Source: an uncultured Pelagibacteraceae bacterium (GTDB lineage: Bacteria; Pseudomonadota; Alphaproteobacteria; Pelagibacterales; Pelagibacteraceae). Taken from it: DNA of 64,000 nt. Positions 7,713 through 15,471 of this stretch are shown here, piece after piece; the first letter of the stretch is position 1; the number at the start of each line of letters is the position of its first letter. The position numbers were made by a program, and so were the translations under genes. The notes under the pieces were generated by a model that saw only the letters and a program-made list of their open reading frames with translations, did no database searches and was not told the DNA's origin. The DNA lies in the NCBI GenBank assembly GCA_902635685.1, contig CACPOY010000002.1, forward strand, positions 1 to 64,000. The letters run 5' to 3'.

Positions 7713-8623
7713 AAAATGAAATTGAAGGATTTGATATCAATCAACACGAAAAATCGTCAAGAATTGTTAATATAGATATATCTGATGAAATAATTAATAA
7801 ATTAATATTTCCATTTAATAAATTTGATTTAACTGCATTAGAGTATAAACCTTTTACAAGGTTTACAATTGCAAAAAGTTTTGACGATTTAAGCAATAAC
7901 AAATTGTCTAAACTTTTAAACGAGATAATTAAAGACCGTGCAACAGGATGTTTTATAATAAAGCCAAAAAATATTACCTCTAAAATTGATGATATTTTTT
8001 TGGTAAAACTTTCAACTGCAATTGTTCATTTAATTGGAAAGCCAAATCACGATGCAATGGCAGGAAAATATTACGCAAGATTCCATGTTAAACACGAAGA
8101 TAAAAGTGACTCTTACTTAAGAAAAGCTTATACAAATATGGATCTTCATACAGATGGCACTTATGTTAAAGAAAAAACGGATTGGCTTTTAATGTCAAAA
8201 ATTGAGGAAAAAAATGTTCAAGGTGGAGAGACTGCAATGCTACACCTTGATGATTGGGAACATTGTCAGGAATTGTATAATGACCCGGTAGCTAAAGAGG
8301 ATTTTATTTGGGGTTCACCAAAAAGTAAAAATGTTGGCTATAAAGTTGAACACCCTGTTTTTTCATCTGATGAGAAAGGAAGAGCACAAATTTCCTATAT
8401 AGATCAGTTCCCTGAACCTAAAAATATGAAACAAGGGGTTTTTCTTCAAAAACTATCAGATAGTTTAGAGGAGAGTTCAAATAAAGTTATAACTGAACTT
8501 CCTGTTGGATCAGCAGTTGTCGCTAATAATTATTTTTGGTTACATGGACGAAAACCTTTTAAAGAAAACAAAGAATTAAGTAGAGAGTTATTAAGAATTA
8601 GAGGTTCTTTTTTTATTAATTAA
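7709..8623 (+). CDS. glaH: Glutarate 2-hydroxylase (GlaH/CsiD family)
   Basis: A 304-residue cytoplasmic Fe(II)/2-oxoglutarate dioxygenase. The pattern closely follows E. coli CsiD/GlaH as I remember it: AIVHLIGKPNHDAMAGKYYA, LHTDGTYVKE, GGETAMLHLDDWEH, FPEPKNMKQGVF, NNYFWLHGR. The iron ligands are H147, D149 and H279, and R298 is the likely 2-oxoglutarate-binding arginine. GlaH hydroxylates glutarate to L-2-hydroxyglutarate at the end of lysine/cadaverine breakdown, and LhgO normally oxidises the product. No lhgO, gabD or gabT lies beside it here. It overlaps azlD by 4 bp, so it belongs to the importer 1/AzlCD operon. Confidence 0.9.
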   Translation: MKNEIEGFDINQHEKSSRIVNIDISDEIINKLIFPFNKFDLTALEYKPFTRFTIAKSFDDLSNNKLSKLLNEIIKDRATGCFIIKPKNITSKIDDIFLVKLSTAIVHLIGKPNHDAMAGKYYARFHVKHEDKSDSYLRKAYTNMDLHTDGTYVKEKTDWLLMSKIEEKNVQGGETAMLHLDDWEHCQELYNDPVAKEDFIWGSPKSKNVGYKVEHPVFSSDEKGRAQISYIDQFPEPKNMKQGVFLQKLSDSLEESSNKVITELPVGSAVVANNYFWLHGRKPFKENKELSRELLRIRGSFFIN

Positions 8624-8649
8624 TATAAATTAATCATTATAGAATATTT

Positions 8650-9417
8650 ATGAAATTAGGTTTTATAGGAACAGGAAAAATAACATCATCTGTTATATCA
8701 GGGGTATGTACTTCTAAAATAAATTATAAAAAGATATATATTTCATCACGAAATATTCGTGTAGCAAAAGGATTGAAAAAAAAATTCAAAAAAATACACA
8801 TAGAAAAAAATAATCAAAATATTGTTGATAATTGTGAATGGATATTTTTAGCAGTTACACCTGTTGTCGGTCATAAAATTATAAAAAATTTGAGATTTAG
8901 ATCTAACCAGACAATTATAAGTTTTATTTCAACCATAAATCTTTCTGAACTTAGGAGAATGGTAAAAGTTAAAGCTGATTTAGTAAGAGCTATTCCACTT
9001 CCTCCCATATCTCTAAAAAAGGGACCAGTGCCTATTTGTCCACCAAATAAAAAAATTAAAAATTTTTTCAATAAAATTGGATCAACTATTGAAATTAAAA
9101 ATGAAAAACTATCAATTAATTTTTGGTCAACATCAGGAATGATGGCATCCTATTATGAAATATTAAATGTTATGAGTGGTTGGCTAATCAAGAAAGGCAT
9201 TAAAAGAGCTGATGCGCAAAAATATATAACCACTTTATTTTTAGCTTTATCTGAAGATGCAGTCGTTAATTCAAAAAAAGAATTAAAATATCTTGTTAAA
9301 GAATCTCAAACACCAAAAGGTTTAAACGAACAAGGTTTAAAGGAAATGAATAAGAGAGGAACTTACAAGTCTGTTATAAACACACTTAATAGTATTCATA
9401 AAAGATTAAACAAATAA
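8650..9417 (+). CDS. Pyrroline-5-carboxylate reductase-like dehydrogenase
   Basis: A 255-residue protein with an N-terminal NAD(P)-binding fold (GFIGTGKITSSVISG, residues 4-18) and the ProC-family layout: FLAVTP, ISFISTINLSELR, LVRAIPLPP. In canonical ProC the last region reads RxMPNTP, so the substrate site is altered. The C-terminal helical domain is recognisable (KESQTPKGLNEQGLKEM resembles ProC's TSPGGTT..GL..L) but also changed. A relative acting on a cyclic imine or similar amino-acid intermediate is likely; proline synthesis itself is less sure. It is 26 bp after glaH and 3 bp before livG of importer 2, joining the two transporter units. Confidence 0.75.
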   Translation: MKLGFIGTGKITSSVISGVCTSKINYKKIYISSRNIRVAKGLKKKFKKIHIEKNNQNIVDNCEWIFLAVTPVVGHKIIKNLRFRSNQTIISFISTINLSELRRMVKVKADLVRAIPLPPISLKKGPVPICPPNKKIKNFFNKIGSTIEIKNEKLSINFWSTSGMMASYYEILNVMSGWLIKKGIKRADAQKYITTLFLALSEDAVVNSKKELKYLVKESQTPKGLNEQGLKEMNKRGTYKSVINTLNSIHKRLNK

Positions 9418-9420
9418 TTA

Positions 9421-10206
9421 ATGTCAGAAAATATTTTAGAAATAAATAATCTTTCAAAATATTTTGGAGGATTGGCAGCAGTATCGGGTTGTTCTTTAAA
9501 GGTTAAAAAGGGGACTATAACTGGAATAATTGGTCCTAATGGTTCTGGAAAAACAACTTTATTCAATTTGATAGCAGGAAACTTAAAATGCTCATCTGGG
9601 GGCGTGATATTCAATAATGAAAATATTACAGATATTCCTGCATATGAATTATTTTCCAAGGGTTTACTTAGAACTTTTCAAATAGCACATGAATTTAAGA
9701 ATTTATCTGTTTTAGAAAATTTAATGATGGTGCCAGGTAATCAGTCAGGAGAACAATTAATAAATGCAATATTTAAACCTTCATTAATTTTAGAGGAGGA
9801 AAATATAATAAAACGAAAAGCAATCGAAGTCATAGAGTTTTTAAATTTAGGACATTTAAGAAATGAGTTGGCAGGAAACTTATCTGGTGGTCAAAAAAAA
9901 TTACTAGAACTTGGTCGAACAATGATGGTTGATGCAAAGTTAGTTTTATTAGATGAAGTTGGAGCAGGTGTAAATAGAACATTACTCAAGGATCTAGGTA
10001 CCGCTATTGAAAAACTCAATAAAGAAAAAGGTTATACATTTTGTATGATTGAACATGATATGGATTTTATAGGAAGACTATGTGATCCTGTAATTGTGAT
10101 GGCTGAAGGTTCAGTTTTATTTGAGGGTTCAGTTGAAGATGCAAAAAAAGACGAAAGAGTAATCGAAAGTTATTTAGGAAGGGGATCGAAAATCAAAGAT
10201 AATTAA
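9421..10206 (+). CDS. livG: Liv-type ABC importer 2, ATPase LivG
   Basis: A 261-residue ABC ATPase with Walker A GPNGSGKT (38-45), signature LSGGQKK, switch histidine in MIEHDM and the ESYLGRG ending of LivG. Its Walker B reads LVLLDEVGAG, with valine in place of the usual proline after DE. The catalytic glutamate is kept, so it should be active. It starts importer 2, three bases after the ProC-like gene and two bases before livF. The gene order is livG-livF-livH-livM, unlike importer 1. Confidence 0.92.
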   Translation: MSENILEINNLSKYFGGLAAVSGCSLKVKKGTITGIIGPNGSGKTTLFNLIAGNLKCSSGGVIFNNENITDIPAYELFSKGLLRTFQIAHEFKNLSVLENLMMVPGNQSGEQLINAIFKPSLILEEENIIKRKAIEVIEFLNLGHLRNELAGNLSGGQKKLLELGRTMMVDAKLVLLDEVGAGVNRTLLKDLGTAIEKLNKEKGYTFCMIEHDMDFIGRLCDPVIVMAEGSVLFEGSVEDAKKDERVIESYLGRGSKIKDN

Positions 10207-10208
10207 AC

Positions 10209-10916
10209 ATGGCATTTTTTGAAGGAAATAAAATGACTGGAGGATATGGAAACGGTCCAGATATAATCAATTCATGTTCAGTCAATGTAGATAGAGGAGA
10301 AATTGTTTCTATTTTAGGTCCTAATGGTGCTGGAAAATCAACGGCGATGAAAGCTATGTTGGGTTTATTAAATTTAAAATCTGGCTCAGTAATTATTAAT
10401 GGCAAAGATATTTCAAAACTTTCTCCACAAGATAGAGTAAAAGAGGGCATCTCTTTTGTTCCCCAAACAAAAAATGTTTTTGCAGGCATGACAGTGGAAG
10501 AAAATTTAGAGATGGGTGCTTTTTTAATTAACAATGAATTTAAAGAGACAATTGAGGAGATTTTCAACTTGTTTCCCATTCTTAAAGAAAAAAAAGACCA
10601 ACTAGTTGGTGAGTTATCTGGAGGACAAAGACAACAAGTTGCATTAGGTAGAGCTCTGATGATTAAGCCTTCTGTGCTAATGTTGGATGAGCCAACCGCA
10701 GGTGTATCACCTATTGTGATGGATGAATTATTTGATCACATTTTAAAAGTAAAAAAAACCAATGTTGCAATTCTAATGGTTGAACAAAATGCAAAGCAAG
10801 CATTAAATATTTCTGACAGAGGATATGTTTTAGTAACAGGTGAGAATCGTCACTCTGGTACTGGCAAAGAATTATTAGAAGATCCTAGAGTACGAAGCTC
10901 TTTTTTAGGTGGTTAA
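10209..10916 (+). CDS. livF: Liv-type ABC importer 2, ATPase LivF
   Basis: A 235-residue ABC ATPase with Walker A GPNGAGKS (37-44), VEENLEMGAF, signature LSGGQRQ, Walker B LMLDEPTAG and the C-terminal SSFLGG. All parts are standard for LivF. It pairs with the LivG at 9421. The stop is followed within two bases by the ATG chosen for livH. Confidence 0.92.
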   Translation: MAFFEGNKMTGGYGNGPDIINSCSVNVDRGEIVSILGPNGAGKSTAMKAMLGLLNLKSGSVIINGKDISKLSPQDRVKEGISFVPQTKNVFAGMTVEENLEMGAFLINNEFKETIEEIFNLFPILKEKKDQLVGELSGGQRQQVALGRALMIKPSVLMLDEPTAGVSPIVMDELFDHILKVKKTNVAILMVEQNAKQALNISDRGYVLVTGENRHSGTGKELLEDPRVRSSFLGG

Positions 10917-10917
10917 T

Positions 10918-11928
10918 ATGGATTTAATAAACGCAATTATACTTTTATTGAATTATATTTTTGTTCCGGCTTTAGCGTATGGATCTCAGTTAGCACTTGG
11001 TGCGATTTTTGTTACTTTAATTTATGGAATTCTAAGATTTGCAAACTTTGCTACCGGAGACATGATGTCTTTTGGAACAATGTTTGTAATTCTGTTCACT
11101 TGGTATCTTCAGTCTTATGGAATTAATTTTGGAGTTTTACCCACGGCTCTTTTAGCAATTCCTTTTGCGATTATTTTTATGGTTAGTTACATGCTAATAA
11201 TAGATAAATTTGTCTTTAAATATTACCGAACAAACAAAAGCCCTCCAGTACAATTGGCAATGGTTAGCATTGGAGTAATGTTTGTTACTCAGGCAGTGGT
11301 TCGTATAATTATTGGTCCTTCAGATAGAAGATTTTTTGATGGAGAAAAATTTTTGATTAAAGCTGGTGAATTTAAAGAAATGACAGGATTGAATGAAGGG
11401 CTTGCAATAAAATCTACTCAAGTTATCACAATTATTGTTACATTAATTTTAGTTTCAACTTTGTTTTGGTTTTTGAATAAAACTAAGACAGGAAAAAGTA
11501 TGAGAGCATACTCTGATAATGAAGATTTAGCATTATTATCTGGTATAGATCCAAAAAAAATCGTCATGACAACTTGGGTCATAGCGGGTATCCTTGCTAC
11601 AATTGGCGGTACTTTATATGGTTTAGATAAAAGCTTCAAACCATTTACTTACTTTAATAATATGTTACCGATATTTGCTGCAGCTATAGTTGGTGGTATT
11701 GGTAATCCATTTGGAGCTTTCCTAGGAGGTTATGTAATTGCTTTTTCAGAAATACTTCTAACATATGCCTATAAGAAATTTTTCATGTATATATTACCAG
11801 AAAGTATGGAACCAGATGGTTTAATTCAGTTGCTTTCAACTGATTACAAATTTGCAGTATCTTTTTCAATATTGGTTATTGTCTTGCTTTATCGACCATC
11901 TGGAATATTTAAAGGAAAAGTATTGTGA
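10918..11928 (+). CDS. livH: Liv-type ABC importer 2, permease LivH
   Basis: A 336-residue permease. Near the N-terminus ALGAIFVTLIYGILRFANFATGD corresponds to the LivH motif, here split over helix one and two. The coupling loop is GKSMRAYSDNEDLALLSGID, and AAAIVGGIGNPFGAFLGG lies near the C-terminus. I took the ATG at 10918; a GTG at 10909 would add three residues inside the livF end. Its TGA overlaps the GTG start of livM (GTGA). It is longer than LivH 1 because of wider extracytoplasmic loops around residues 135-160 and 280-300. Confidence 0.9.
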   Translation: MDLINAIILLLNYIFVPALAYGSQLALGAIFVTLIYGILRFANFATGDMMSFGTMFVILFTWYLQSYGINFGVLPTALLAIPFAIIFMVSYMLIIDKFVFKYYRTNKSPPVQLAMVSIGVMFVTQAVVRIIIGPSDRRFFDGEKFLIKAGEFKEMTGLNEGLAIKSTQVITIIVTLILVSTLFWFLNKTKTGKSMRAYSDNEDLALLSGIDPKKIVMTTWVIAGILATIGGTLYGLDKSFKPFTYFNNMLPIFAAAIVGGIGNPFGAFLGGYVIAFSEILLTYAYKKFFMYILPESMEPDGLIQLLSTDYKFAVSFSILVIVLLYRPSGIFKGKVL

Positions 11929-13295
11929 GAAAAAATTTAAATGTCATTGCAGCTTACAGTATTATGATGGGATTAATTATCCTTGTGGGCATATTCCAGT
12001 CTTGGAATATTGCTCTATCGATCTTTAATCTTTGTCTGATATCAGCTGTTATGACGATGGGTGCTAATATTCAATGGGGTTATGCTGGTTTAATTAACTT
12101 TGGAATAATGGGTTTTACAGCTTTAGGTGGTTTAGCGGCAGTTTTAATTTCTGTTAACCCAGTTCAAGAGGCATGGAGTGCGGGGGGTGCTAACATTCTA
12201 TTAAGTCTGTTTCTCATTATTGGAATTGTTTTAGCTGTTAGATTTGTTCTCAAAAAATATCAAAAAACTAAAATTAGAAATTATGTTATCGCTGCAATAA
12301 TTATTTCAGGAATTATTATTATACGATTGGTTTCTGAGCCTGGTATTGAAGCAATTGAGGAAGTAAATCCAGCAAGAACTGGATTTTTAGGTGGGCTCGG
12401 GCTTCCAATAATTTTTTCTTGGATTGTAGGTGCTTTTTTTGCAGGGGGGCTAGCTTTTGTCATAGGAAAAGTAGCGTTGGGCTTAAGAGCTGATTATTTA
12501 GCAATCGCTACATTATTGATATCAGAAATAGTGATAGCAATTATTAAACATGAAGATTGGCTTACTAGGGGTGTAAAGAATGTAATTGGCTTAAAACGAC
12601 CCGCACCTTATGAGGTAAACTTACAACAAACAGATTGGTTCATAAATTTAGTTGAAAAATTTAATTCAGGAAAATTAGCTTTAATTTCTGATATTACTGA
12701 AAGACAAGCAGCTCTAAATCAATTTGTAATAGAAGGATCATCAATATTTGTAAAACTTTGTTATTCAGGATTATTTTTAGTTGTTGTGATTATCCTTTTA
12801 ATCTTAACTCAAAAAGCTCTTTACTCGCCTTGGGGTAGAATGATGAGAGCTATTAGAGATAATGAGGAAGCTGCCAACGCTATGGGAAAAAATGTAGTTA
12901 AACAACATTTATTAATTTTTGTTTTGGGCTCAGCAATAGTTGGAATTGCAGGAGCTATGCTTGTAACGCAAGATGGATTATTTACACCAGGAAGCTATAG
13001 ACCTTTAAGATATACTTTTTTAATTTGGGTAATGGTAATTGTTGGCGGAAGTGGAAACAATTTTGGAGCAATTCTTGGAGGTTTCGTAGTTTGGTTCTTA
13101 TGGATTGAAGCTGCACCAATAGGATTGTATTTGGTCAATTTAACAACAGCAGGTTTAGAAGACACACATTTTTTAAAAGTTCATTTAATTGAAAGTGTTC
13201 CTTATTTTAGATTTTTAATGATGGGAATAGGGTTATTATTAATTATGAGATATCGACCAAAAGGTATACTTCCTGAAAAAATAGAAATAAAATAA
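11925..13295 (+). CDS. livM: Liv-type ABC importer 2, permease LivM (enlarged)
   Basis: A 456-residue LivM-family permease, about 100 residues longer than the other two here. Marks are MGANIQWGYAGLINFGIMGF, GLRADYLAIATLLISEI, the coupling loop MMRAIRDNEEAANAMGKN and IVGGSGNNFGAILGG. The extra length is in two loops, about residues 75-140 and a hydrophilic stretch at about 205-275, which likely face the periplasm and could contact the binding protein. The start is a GTG overlapping the livH stop; no nearby in-frame ATG keeps the first helix. Its binding protein is encoded convergently at 13421-14602. Confidence 0.88.
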   Translation: MRKNLNVIAAYSIMMGLIILVGIFQSWNIALSIFNLCLISAVMTMGANIQWGYAGLINFGIMGFTALGGLAAVLISVNPVQEAWSAGGANILLSLFLIIGIVLAVRFVLKKYQKTKIRNYVIAAIIISGIIIIRLVSEPGIEAIEEVNPARTGFLGGLGLPIIFSWIVGAFFAGGLAFVIGKVALGLRADYLAIATLLISEIVIAIIKHEDWLTRGVKNVIGLKRPAPYEVNLQQTDWFINLVEKFNSGKLALISDITERQAALNQFVIEGSSIFVKLCYSGLFLVVVIILLILTQKALYSPWGRMMRAIRDNEEAANAMGKNVVKQHLLIFVLGSAIVGIAGAMLVTQDGLFTPGSYRPLRYTFLIWVMVIVGGSGNNFGAILGGFVVWFLWIEAAPIGLYLVNLTTAGLEDTHFLKVHLIESVPYFRFLMMGIGLLLIMRYRPKGILPEKIEIK

Positions 13296-13299
13296 GTTT

Positions 13300-13371
13300 A
13301 TGAAATATATTATTACAGGCGCTGCTATTGCTTGGGCTTTATATATGGCTGATAAATATTTATTTTTTTAA
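13300..13371 (+). CDS. Possible 23-residue single-helix membrane protein
   Basis: An ATG frame of 24 codons begins 4 bp after the livM stop and ends at the start of the terminator. The product begins MKYIITGAAIAWALYM and ends in an aromatic YLFF, long enough for one membrane helix. A 27-residue analogue follows the livM of importer 3 (39458-39541), which supports, but does not prove, that such micro-proteins are real. I see no strong ribosome site, so coupling to livM translation would be needed. Confidence 0.4.
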   Translation: MKYIITGAAIAWALYMADKYLFF

Positions 13372-13405
13372 AAAAAAACCCCCAGCAAATTAATGTTGGG
13401 GGTTT
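13371..13405. terminator. Bidirectional terminator between convergent livM and binding-protein genes
   Basis: AAACCCCC (13376-13383) pairs with GGGGGTTT (13398-13405), with further inner pairing around a short A+T loop. A-rich sequence lies on the left and T-rich sequence on the right. The minus-strand reading has the longer U-run, so it is best as terminator of the binding-protein gene, and it can also end the importer 2 transcript. Confidence 0.85.
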
Positions 13406-13420
13406 AAATTTTAAGATAAA

Positions 13421-14602
13421 TTATCTTTGTTTTTTAGTTTTGAATTTTCCGCCTTTAACTTCTTGTTCTAAGAAAGAACCTTCAGCCTCACCGACGCCAG
13501 TAAAAGTTACTCCAGTTGCACCTTCGTAGTTAACTTTTTTACCTTTAGCTAATAGATCTAAACCTTTTTTGAGCTCACCTGGGTAAATTTTTGTTCCAGG
13601 ACCATTAGCAACATCCATCACATTTTTTGCAATTGATGCTCTATCAGCAGATCCACCTGCTTGTATTGCTAAAACAATCAAAGCAGCTGCATCGTAAGAC
13701 TCACCAGTGTAAGGACCAGAGCTATCAATTCCAGCAGCTTTTGCTACTCCAGCAAAAACCCCTGAACCTTTTCCTGTTGATCCTGGCATTGAACCAAAAG
13801 ATTTTTTAAGATCTTTTCCAAATGCATCTACTAGTGATTGACCAATCATACCATCAGACAATACAAAAGTATCAAAAGCACCTGAATCCAAAGACGCTTG
13901 AATTATTCCTTTTCCTCCTTGGTCAAGGTAACCAATGACTGCTACCGCATCACCTCCAGCAGAAGCTAGAGTTGCAACTTCAGAAGAGTAATCCGCTTTT
14001 CCATCTTCGTGAGCATTTACAGTAGTTACTTTAATACCATGAGCCTCAACTGCAGCTTTATAAACATCTGCTAAACCTTTTCCGTAGTCATTATTTGTGT
14101 AGGTAATAGCAACACTTTTTACTTTTCTATCTTTTGTGATGTCAGCTAAAATTTGACCACCTCTAGCGTCAGATGGAGCTGTTCTAAAGAAATATCCTTT
14201 ATCATCTAAAGTAGTTAATCCAGGAGAAGTTGCAGAAGGTGATATCATCACTACACCATTTGGTACAGCAACATTTGAAGCGATTGCTCCAGTAACCCCT
14301 GAACAGTCAGCACCCATAATTGCAGCAACACCTTGAGCAATAACACCCTCAGCTGCTGCTGTTGCCGCGGCTGAGTCAACACAAGTTGAGTCTGCTCTTA
14401 CTACTGAAATTTTTTCTCCACCTAATAACGAACCTGAGTCAGAAGCCTCTTTAAAAGCAAGTTCAGCCGAAGCTGCCATAGCTGGTGTTAGGGACTCAAT
14501 AGGTCCAGTAAATCCTAAAATGATTCCCATTTTAACTTCTGCTAATGTATTCGTAGTAAAAGTAGAGGCGAATATAAAAGCAGCAATAAATAGTTTTTTC
14601 AT
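13421..14602 (-). CDS. Periplasmic binding protein, probably of Liv-type importer 2
   Basis: A 393-residue type-I solute-binding protein. The signal peptide is MKKLFIAAFIFASTFTTNTLA, with cleavage near residue 21. The mature start VKMGIILGFTGPIESLTP fits the LivJ family, as do GVAAIMGADCSGVTGAIA and ISPSATSPGLTTLD. The start is the ATG at 14602 with an AAAGGAT ribosome site; an upstream in-frame start at 14626 would add eight residues before the signal peptide. The gene converges on importer 2, which lacks its own binding protein in the plus-strand operon, so the pairing is inferred. Being on its own transcript frees its level from that of the permeases. Confidence 0.9.
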   Translation of the reverse strand: MKKLFIAAFIFASTFTTNTLAEVKMGIILGFTGPIESLTPAMAASAELAFKEASDSGSLLGGEKISVVRADSTCVDSAAATAAAEGVIAQGVAAIMGADCSGVTGAIASNVAVPNGVVMISPSATSPGLTTLDDKGYFFRTAPSDARGGQILADITKDRKVKSVAITYTNNDYGKGLADVYKAAVEAHGIKVTTVNAHEDGKADYSSEVATLASAGGDAVAVIGYLDQGGKGIIQASLDSGAFDTFVLSDGMIGQSLVDAFGKDLKKSFGSMPGSTGKGSGVFAGVAKAAGIDSSGPYTGESYDAAALIVLAIQAGGSADRASIAKNVMDVANGPGTKIYPGELKKGLDLLAKGKKVNYEGATGVTFTGVGEAEGSFLEQEVKGGKFKTKKQR

Positions 14603-14679
14603 TATTATCCTTTTATTTGTTAACAATTTGTATAAAGCTAAATTAAATCTTATTTAAATAAATTTTCAATAACCAATTT

Positions 14680-14694
14680 TGTATATTTTATACA
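14680..14694. promoter_or_regulatory. Inverted repeat, possible operator
   Basis: TGTATA-TTT-TATACA lies in the 123-bp gap between two divergent genes, the importer 2 binding protein and the racemase-family gene. TTGTATA/TATACA half-sites resemble GntR-type operators as I know them. No regulator gene is adjacent. The match is short in A+T-rich DNA and could be chance. Confidence 0.3.
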
Positions 14695-14725
14695 GAAAAT
14701 TAATGTTAGATTAACAAAACATTAA

Positions 14726-15469
14726 ATGAAATTAACTAAAATTAAACCTCAATTTTTAAAAAAACATAACCCAAGAATAGGCTTAATCACTTTATCAAGT
14801 GATTTTAGAATTGAAAAAGATTTTAATAATGTGATCCACGGAAAGAAAATTGATTTATTTTCTAACAGAATCCAATCTTACAACCCCTTAACTAATGAAA
14901 ATTTAAAAAAAATGGCAGAAAATATCACTAAAGTTACAAATGATATTTTGCCAGATCAAAAACTAGATTGTGTTGCCTACGGATGTACTTCAGGGACAAT
15001 TGCTTCAGGATATGATTCAATTTTTGAAAAAATCAATATTGCTAAACCAAATACTAAAGTAACAACCCCAATAACCTCTGCTATCAAAGCAATTAAAGCT
15101 CTTAAGATAAATAAGCTCTCAATTTTTACACCCTATACAAATGAAATAAATAAATCTCTTATTAATTATTTTAAAAAAGAAAATGTAGAGGCAGACGAAT
15201 TATTTTATTTTGATATAGAGTCAGATTTAGACATAGGCAAAGTAGATCCAGACTATTTATTTGAAGTTCTGACTAAAATAAATTTATCAAAAGATAAAGC
15301 ACTATTTGTTTCATGTACAGCACTCCCAGTTTTATCAATAATTAAAGATTTAGAAAATAAATTAGGAAAAATTATTTTATCTAGTAATCAAACCTTAATT
15401 TGGGATACTTTAAAACAAATTGAATATAAAAATAAAATTGATGGGTTTGGCGAACTATTTAATTATTAA
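14726..15469 (+). CDS. Asp/Glu racemase-superfamily protein (EutA/maleate isomerase-like)
   Basis: A 247-residue cytoplasmic protein of the aspartate/glutamate racemase, maleate isomerase and arylmalonate decarboxylase superfamily. The two catalytic cysteines are in AYGCTSGT (C87) and VSCTALP (C197), and NPRIGLITLSSDFRIE is near the N-terminus. The next gene, 2 bp on, is an ectoine hydrolase. In other proteobacteria the ectoine cluster encodes a member of this family named EutA, so the same role is likely here. Racemisation or isomerisation of an ectoine breakdown product is inference. A different racemase-family gene is at 48661. Confidence 0.75.
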   Translation: MKLTKIKPQFLKKHNPRIGLITLSSDFRIEKDFNNVIHGKKIDLFSNRIQSYNPLTNENLKKMAENITKVTNDILPDQKLDCVAYGCTSGTIASGYDSIFEKINIAKPNTKVTTPITSAIKAIKALKINKLSIFTPYTNEINKSLINYFKKENVEADELFYFDIESDLDIGKVDPDYLFEVLTKINLSKDKALFVSCTALPVLSIIKDLENKLGKIILSSNQTLIWDTLKQIEYKNKIDGFGELFNY

Positions 15470-15471
15470 TT

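Noticed and set aside
10193-10579. Long minus-strand frame opposite the livF of importer 2
   Set aside because: It lies wholly within a conserved ABC ATPase gene, has no recognisable domain, and is a reverse-frame shadow.
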